Assembly: GCA_016617855.1 (NCBI GenBank) | Contig: JAECUM010009744.1 | Location: 36,474 to 100,473 of the forward strand | Direction: 5' to 3' | DNA from: Megalonaias nervosa | Lineage: Eukaryota; Mollusca; Bivalvia; Unionida; Unionidae | Length of the DNA stretch: 64,000 nt | Shown here: positions 57,780 to 64,000 of the stretch, in pieces | How the letters are laid out: each line of letters opens with the position of its first letter | How positions within the stretch are numbered: position 1 is the stretch's first letter | The notes under the pieces: generated by a model | The model's input: only the letters and a program-made list of their open reading frames with translations | What the model was told of the DNA's origin: nothing | The model's database searches: none | Translations under genes and position numbers: made by a program

Positions 57780-59440
57780 GTTCAGGACATTTTTCCATCA
57801 CCATGCATGAAACTGTCATCACAAAAAGTCACAGATCATGCACATCTTTAGGTATTGATATTAAAAAAGTTTGAATCCATTATCAAATCTTCCTTAAAAT
57901 TTTATTTTCATCTGCATGATAGTGGTAATTTTAAGCCAAGAGATAGCATATTCTGGCATCTTACTTAGCATTGTGATTTAAATGTGCAGACTTACAGTTT
58001 CCAGATTTAATTTTTCAACTTTTTTTCTGAAAAGTTCACTATGTTAACGTAGACATTGAAGGCTGCCTTAGATAGTTATGCTGCCAACTTGATAATGTTA
58101 TTGTGACAATCTTATTACCATATATACTCTTATAAGTCAAATCCAACTATAACTACATAGACCCAGATCTGCAGTTGCATAATATTCCAACAGATCTGGT
58201 TCTGTACTGTTTGTTATGAGTAATCTGTCGAACGAACAACATAGATGCTTATCTGTCTGCACATTATGCAATGGCAGATCAGGGTTTGTGATGTTTGCAG
58301 TTGGACCTAACCTATAAGCCACTGTCAGCTCATAGAGTATTATCTGTCACAAGTATTTTGTAATTGGATTAACTTAATACAGTTACATGGTTACTCAAAG
58401 AACCTTGATAGTGTGTTTAAAACATTTAAATATCCTTTTCTGGGTTTTGTAGGATCCTGCTTTTCATTAAATGTAAAGTTTAATGATGAATTGATCAGAC
58501 CAAGAAAATTATCTTCTCCTTACTTTTAAAAAATCTATCAAATGCATTGTGCTTTTCATTCAATTTTCAATTATTCATGACTGGTCCAACAGTAATTCCT
58601 TTTATATTTGCTATTATAGTATGTGTAGTCTTATCTAAAGCTCATAATATGCAGTTGTAACTGTGGATATAAACTGTATCATATGCTCTAAAATGTAGTG
58701 GAATTTCACTGCCCAATTCTATTTTTAAGTTGTCATTCTTACTGCAAATTGAATAACAATATCTATAGTATATTATGTTATGTTAGGTAGCTTTGTAAAT
58801 AAAATAAATCAAGAAAGCATTTTGTATTTTTTCCATCAAATAAAAAGTTTTTTTTTTTCTCAACTTACAGGAAGACACTGTGACTTAAGTACTTTACTAT
58901 CTACTTGTGCATGAAAAAGACCCAATACTGGTTATGTAAGTTAGGCATGAAAGAAAGTTTTTTCTTTGTATAATCTGCATGCAGAGAGAGGCTTATGCAA
59001 GTTTATTCTCCTCAAACAGATAGGCTTACTTATATTTTTTTGTATTTAAATAATGTCATGGCAAATATCTCTGTTATGCATGCACCCACCATATCTAGGA
59101 GTCATGTTGTGTTACATTATTGTGTTTATCTCTCCTGTCCCATCTGTCCATTCATTCATCACAGATTTTGTCTCGAGAAAATTAATTTGATAAATATGAA
59201 GGCTTCTGGTTAGCTTGCCTCTACAGAAGTAGAAAGGAGTTATTGTATTACCATCAGCATCGGCATTTACAAATATAAAACTATATACATATGTACATTC
59301 TCCCTTATTTCATCCCTGGCCCAAGGCAGCAGTGTGGAGTGATTTTTATTAGCACCTACCCACTGGACAGGAAGTTCCTGGTTAGGTTTAATCTTGATGT
59401 ACACTCTCGTCATGAAAGCAGATCACTGTGACCCACAGTT
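57780..59440. other. AT-rich DNA, no gene seen
   Basis: Open frames 58,137-58,322 (minus) and 58,995-59,213 without motifs. Confidence 0.3.
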
Positions 59441-59489
59441 CACACCACAGTGACTTTGTTTAATTCTTTTTGTATTTTTAGTTAATTTC

Positions 59490-59910
59490 TTGACCTCTGT
59501 TCATGGCAGAATCATGAAACTTGGGAATTGTATGCATCTCTATTGGTACCATATCCTTAGTGACAAAGTCATTGTTACCTACATATCATATTTTATTGGT
59601 TCAGTTGTTGCATTTAGCTCATGATTACATATGAATTTTGCACCTGGCATAAATACTGATATGCTTACAATCCTGAAACTTGGTGAGGGGATGCATTTTT
59701 GTGAGTACTACACCAACACAAAAGTAAGTCACAGTTTTGTTTTATATTTATTTCTGAAGAATTGTTCAAGGTTGAATCATTAAACTAATGACTGTATGCA
59801 TCTCTGTAAGTACTACACCCATTCAAAGGAGCCAGCTGTGACCTACATTAGAGATTGTACTGGCTTAGATTAAGTGCATGTGTTTAGCTCATGACCACAT
59901 GTTTATTCTT
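59490..59910. repeat. Degenerate tandem repeat, two to three units
   Basis: 'AATCATGAAACTTGG … TATGCATCTCT' near 59,508 recurs as 'AATCCTGAAACTTGG … GATGCATTTTTG' near 59,670 and 'GAATCATTAAACTAATG … TATGCATCTCTG' near 59,775; 'TTTAGCTCATGA' near 59,613 and 59,883. Confidence 0.55.
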
Positions 59911-60479
59911 TATTTCTTCTTCAGATACTTTACCTGATCATAATACCTTAGGAGGAGAACTAAACTGTTGCTACTAACTCACAGATCCATTCCTGCCAGA
60001 CTAAAACATGTTAGCTAGACAGGTGAAGTTATCTGTCCACCTAGGTGGCATTTATGTAGAGTGCTCTCGACTCAATACAGGGATTGGAACCAAATCAAGT
60101 GAATACTTAAATGAGTACTAATGCTTATGCCAAGTTGCATGCTCTCAACAGAAGAGAGGCCTCACAATCCAGCATGAGTATTCTGGAAGTTTCTGTCATT
60201 AAGCAAGTTGGAGGTACAGTCTCTTCAAAGTGATGTACACGCCATTTATATTTCCAACTACTTTATCGTTCTTTGATGGTAAAGTTCTGTCTTTTCAGTA
60301 TTATCACACACTTGCCATCATACACTTAGGCACCCTTGATACATATCTGCATGGGGTCACGACTGCATCACCTCACATTGTTATAGCTGTAATTAAATAT
60401 GTGCATGTCTGGTATGTGATAAAGCAAACTCATAGCAATCTTTCAACAGGTAGAACACAGTTCGTCTTCTTCCACCCTG

Positions 60480-63030
60480 AATCGCACAGGAAATGCATGG
60501 GAGTCTCTTTCCAGAATGGCCGGCATCTTAAACAGCTGCCCAACATACCCTTGCAAAAGCCATAAAAGCATCCTCTAGCAACTGGTGCAACAGGATGCAA
60601 TGTTCTTACCTCCACCTTTTTTCAAAGATCACCATAAGGCCAAGCTACACTCACAACCTTAATCCTATAATCTCCACTTTAATTGTAAGGATGACGAAAT
60701 CTGAAACAAGCCTCTGACAAGATGAGTTCCCTCAATCACAGCCTTATCTATAGCAGCAGGGTTTTCAAGGAAATCGGCAATAAGATCGCAGGTTGCACCT
60801 AATACACAGACCACTGGTAAGCAGTCCTACTGACTCTACAATCAACGAAAACCACATTTCTCCCAAACAAAAGTGGACCAGAGACAAAAAGAGGGCAATC
60901 ATTTTTGCCAGTGTTCCTCTCGATTACAGCCTTCCTATCTCAAAAGATGATATCACCTTTGTGCTAACCTTATCAAAGATACCAGTAGGGCAAAGGCTTC
61001 AATTCTTCACTGTTGAATGGGAGAAGATTCGCCACAATACCCTGTGGACATGAAAAGTGGTTTCTGAGGGACTCAGTATCACCTTCAGTGCATCTTCTCC
61101 TTTGTCCAGTGTTCCCTTGGCTAAAAATGTCGCCAACGACCCATTTATTGCCGTTTCCTTGCAGGAAAAAATCAATTTCCTTCTCTTGAAAAGGGTGGTA
61201 GAAGTTGTTTACAATGTAAATTCTCCACGCTTTCATTTGATGCTGTTTCTGTTCCAAATGCAAACGGCATGCTTTACCCTGTCATCAACCTTGGTGACCC
61301 ACGATTCACAATGATTTCCATTCTGGATTCAATCCATGGCGGATTCAAAATGCAGTCCATGAGAGAGACTATGCAATCAGTGTGGATTTGCAAGATGCAT
61401 ATCTTAATGTCCCCATTCACTTGGGTTCCAGGATGTCCCTGCGATTAGCGTACAAAGACACTGTTTTCCACACCAATTTTGGACCCTGGGTATTCACACA
61501 TTTGCTGGACCAGATAACGGCCCACGTCCACACCACCTCCATTGTGGCAACATCATACTACCTGGACGACATTCATTAAAAACGTGAGTTGAATTATATC
61601 TTGGAGCAAGACATATCCCTTGTTACTGTCCTTCTCAACCTTGGTTCTATGTCAACCAGGACCAGTCATTCCTCGCACCATCTCAACATTTTGTTTCATC
61701 CTGATATGGAGTTCAACAATTGGTAAACAGAGTGAGTCTACTTCAGGAATGAAAAATGAAAATCCATACAATGTCTTCCTTGCTTATACTAGACAATCTA
61801 TCAGCCAGATTATTCCTTCGCCTGCTTGGTTTCTTGAATGCGGCAGCAGACCTCTTGGTTCTGGGTCGCCTTTTTATGCGCTCATTTCAGATGGTTCTGT
61901 TGTCCAAATGGAGGCTGAGACTTTGCCCCTGGGCGATATGCCAACCTCTTTCAATGCACAGATATGAAGTTCAGTCTCAGAAAATGGGACAACCTCACTT
62001 GGCTCACGTCGGATATGCCTCTGTAAGTACAAACTCAAGAAATCACAAGGGGGGGGGGGGGCCACATATTCCGTATTTCTAGAGATGAAAGCCATTTTGA
62101 AAGCTTTTAATCGGTGGCAGGAGGATCTACATGGGAAGTGGTTTCTCATTCTATCCGACAACTCCAGTGTGGTGATTTATCTCGAACAGCAAGATGGAAC
62201 CAAGTGCCCAGATCTTTGCTTTCTTGTTTGGGATTATTTAAAGTGGTCTCCTCGATGACAAATCTACGTCCAAGTTTGTCCTATTCAGTTGTTATATTAG
62301 CGGACTCAGTTTCCTGAAGAATCAACTGATAACAACGGAACGGTCTCGTCATCCTTCGGCATTCACTCAGGTATGTGCCCGATGGGATCAACCAGTGGTG
62401 GACCTACGAACAAGAAGGTGGGATGCAAAACTCTCAACTTTTGTTTCACCAGTCCCAGATCTGAAGACATAGGCAGTCAGTGCTCTTACACTTCAAAGCC
62501 GCTGATTCCGAAAGTCGATACAGAAAGCAAGACAGTCGGAGTGTCGCCTTGTCCTGATTGCTTTACTCGAATTGGAACAATCGTGGATCAACGACCACAT
62601 CAATCTCGCAACCGAAATCCCCAGGAAATCTGTATATTCCCTCATCTGTTCAAGCAACCACCACGTCAGGTATTTAATCCCAAGCTAGAGTTGCTGAACC
62701 TGTACGTCTGGATCATATTGAACACGACTCGCAGCCAGTGGTGGCGAGGATCGCACAAGCAAGACCTCCCTCAGCTTTAAAAGCATACTAATGCAAATAG
62801 AAAATCTTTACACAGTTGTGTGCCCAAGAACAGGTTGTAGCACTGCAGGCATCAATACCTCAAATAGCAAACTTTCTGCTATAGAAGTTTGACGAGAAAC
62901 AGCAGCAATCACAATGAAAGGCTCCCGTTCCACAACCTCCGACACACTGCATCATCATAGAAGAGACGATATCGGACAAAACAAAGACCTATCCGATTTT
63001 CAGTCCAATTTTGATTACATACGTCCAAAG
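60480..63030 (+). mobile_element. DIRS-like retrotransposon 3
   Basis: A subfamily different from copies 1 and 2. RT: 'VSLQEKINFLLLKRVVEVVY' near 61,156-61,215, 'VDLQDAYLNVPIHLGSRMS' at about 61,382-61,437, 'TTSIVATSYYLDDIH' near 61,532-61,576 with intact D-D, 'FLRLLGFLNAAADLLVLGRL' near 61,813-61,872. RNase H/linker: 'CARWDQPVVDLRTRRWDAKL' near 62,380-62,439. Recombinase start: 'PPSALKAY' near 62,768 and 'AQEQVVALQASIPQIANFLL' near 62,823-62,882. Poly-G at 62,050-62,061. Left limit uncertain. Confidence 0.75.
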
Positions 63031-63047
63031 ACGCCAGCCGCACGATT

Positions 63048-63172
63048 TACACAAATACACCCAAATACTGCCCAAATATACCCAATACTGCCCAAATGCA
63101 CACAAATACTGCCCAAATATACCCAAATACTGTCCAAATATACCCAAATACTCTCAAATACTGTCCAGAAAC
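63048..63172. repeat. Short tandem repeat, CCCAAATACTG units
   Basis: About ten units of 'CCCAAATA(TA)C' and 'CCCAAATACTGCC' variants, 13-16 bp. Confidence 0.9.
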
Positions 63173-63179
63173 AAGCACG

Positions 63180-64000
63180 TAATTAATTTAGAACTAAAGA
63201 GACTTTTAAATTCATTGCAAAGTTAAGTTCTGGGTCAAAATGAAATAAGTTAAGCTAATAAAGCAATTAGAAATTCTTTGTATGAAACGTAACGAACATC
63301 GCCAATTACCATTAGCTCGGAAATTATCGACAGAGTCGGGGACGACATATATGTCCCTAATTTGCGTACTTAATTGCAGATATCTATATTCTAGAATAAT
63401 GTAATTTTTATTTGTGGACACACCTTCGACATTTAGGTATAATTAGCTATTGGCCTGGAGTATGTCCCACCCCCCTCCATGGCTCTTTGTTCGAAACATT
63501 CAAAGGCTTTTATGTGTTCGTGTTCCCACCCTCTGATATTTATGTATTGTTTTTTCCGTAAATAATCAAAAAGAGTTTGAAAAGAAAATGTATTTATATG
63601 ATCGTTTTTGTTGCGGTGGTTTCTCTTAATTTGCTACTTTCTTGGATGAGTCGTTCTCTGAGGTTCCTGTATATACAGGCCCCTTATTTCCTTCTCTCCC
63701 AATACTTGATAGCTTTATTTTGTAAAATTAATAACTTGTTATATATTATGTACTATCACCCATTGGCATATTTGTGGATAATTGCATAAGCTAATCCCTA
63801 TTTCCAGTGATCGCGGCCAACGATCTTCCTACCGTCCATGTTTTCTATGTATATGCTATAATGTTTTGTCTGATATATAGTTTCTGTGTCTGGATTGGCC
63901 TTTGTGTGGTCAAATTTTTTCTTTAATTTGATGTTTATTTCTCCTAAAAAAAATTAAAAAAAATATAGACTCCGACGATCGACACACACACAGAAATATA
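63180..64000. other. AT-rich DNA, no gene seen
   Basis: Open frames at 63,212-63,421 (minus) and 63,577-63,789 have no motif. The final bases are A-rich and CA-rich. Confidence 0.3.

Noticed and set aside
60230..60565. 111-codon frame left of DIRS-3
   Set aside because: Could be element 5' sequence, but no gag motif was recognised, so no gene is called.

Overview
The window is AT-rich eukaryotic nuclear DNA, most likely from a marine lophotrochozoan and perhaps a mollusc. That guess rests on the mix of repeats: DIRS-like tyrosine-recombinase retroelements, a Ty3/Gypsy element with unusual pol order, RTE- and CR1-like LINEs, a FLYWCH/MULE transposon, Tigger, tRNA-derived SINEs with (TTG)n or (CA)n tails, and a dispersed element with a terminal hairpin and internal ~140-bp repeats. 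No rRNA, genuine tRNA, CRISPR or bacterial-style operon is present. Species assignment is inference.

Layout: 1-3.6 kb is a decayed Ty3/Gypsy element (gag, protease, integrase, then RT) cut by the window edge. 4.75-7.95 kb is a dispersed repeat split by a 1.9-kb inverted-repeat transposon, whose second copy lies at 37.1-39.4 kb. 8.9-9.7 kb is a CR1-like LINE end. 14.5-25.3 kb is a DIRS element that has been interrupted by an inverted-repeat MITE, a hAT fragment and, inside its recombinase gene, a 7.3-kb MULE with long terminal inverted repeats and a broken transposase. 27.9-30.8 kb is a 5'-truncated RTE-like LINE with an 11-bp target duplication. 32.3-34.5 kb is a Tigger element with inverted repeats and TA duplication. 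34.9-35.7 kb holds an RTE 3' end and a hAT-like fragment. 44.4-48.6 kb holds two more DIRS pieces, one split by a SINE with an 11-bp duplication. 49.7-50.5 kb is an LTR pair with a tRNA-Pro-type primer site on the minus strand. 51.4-54.5 kb is a 64-bp satellite array. 55.2-55.8 kb is an inverted pair of short tandem arrays. 56.0-57.35 kb is the second copy of the dispersed element. 60.5-63.0 kb is a third DIRS element.

Underneath the repeats there may be one ordinary host gene on the plus strand. Four short open exons at 11.6, 25.8, 40.2 and 57.5 kb each have AG acceptors and GT donors (the last ends in a stop plus an AATAAA), and all are phase 0. If joined they would give the C-terminal ~145 residues of a protein I do not recognise, with introns of 14-17 kb that hold almost all the mobile elements. 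Essentially every transposon reading frame here is broken, so the window reads as a long intron-rich gene tail filled by layered insertions whose order can be worked out from nesting.
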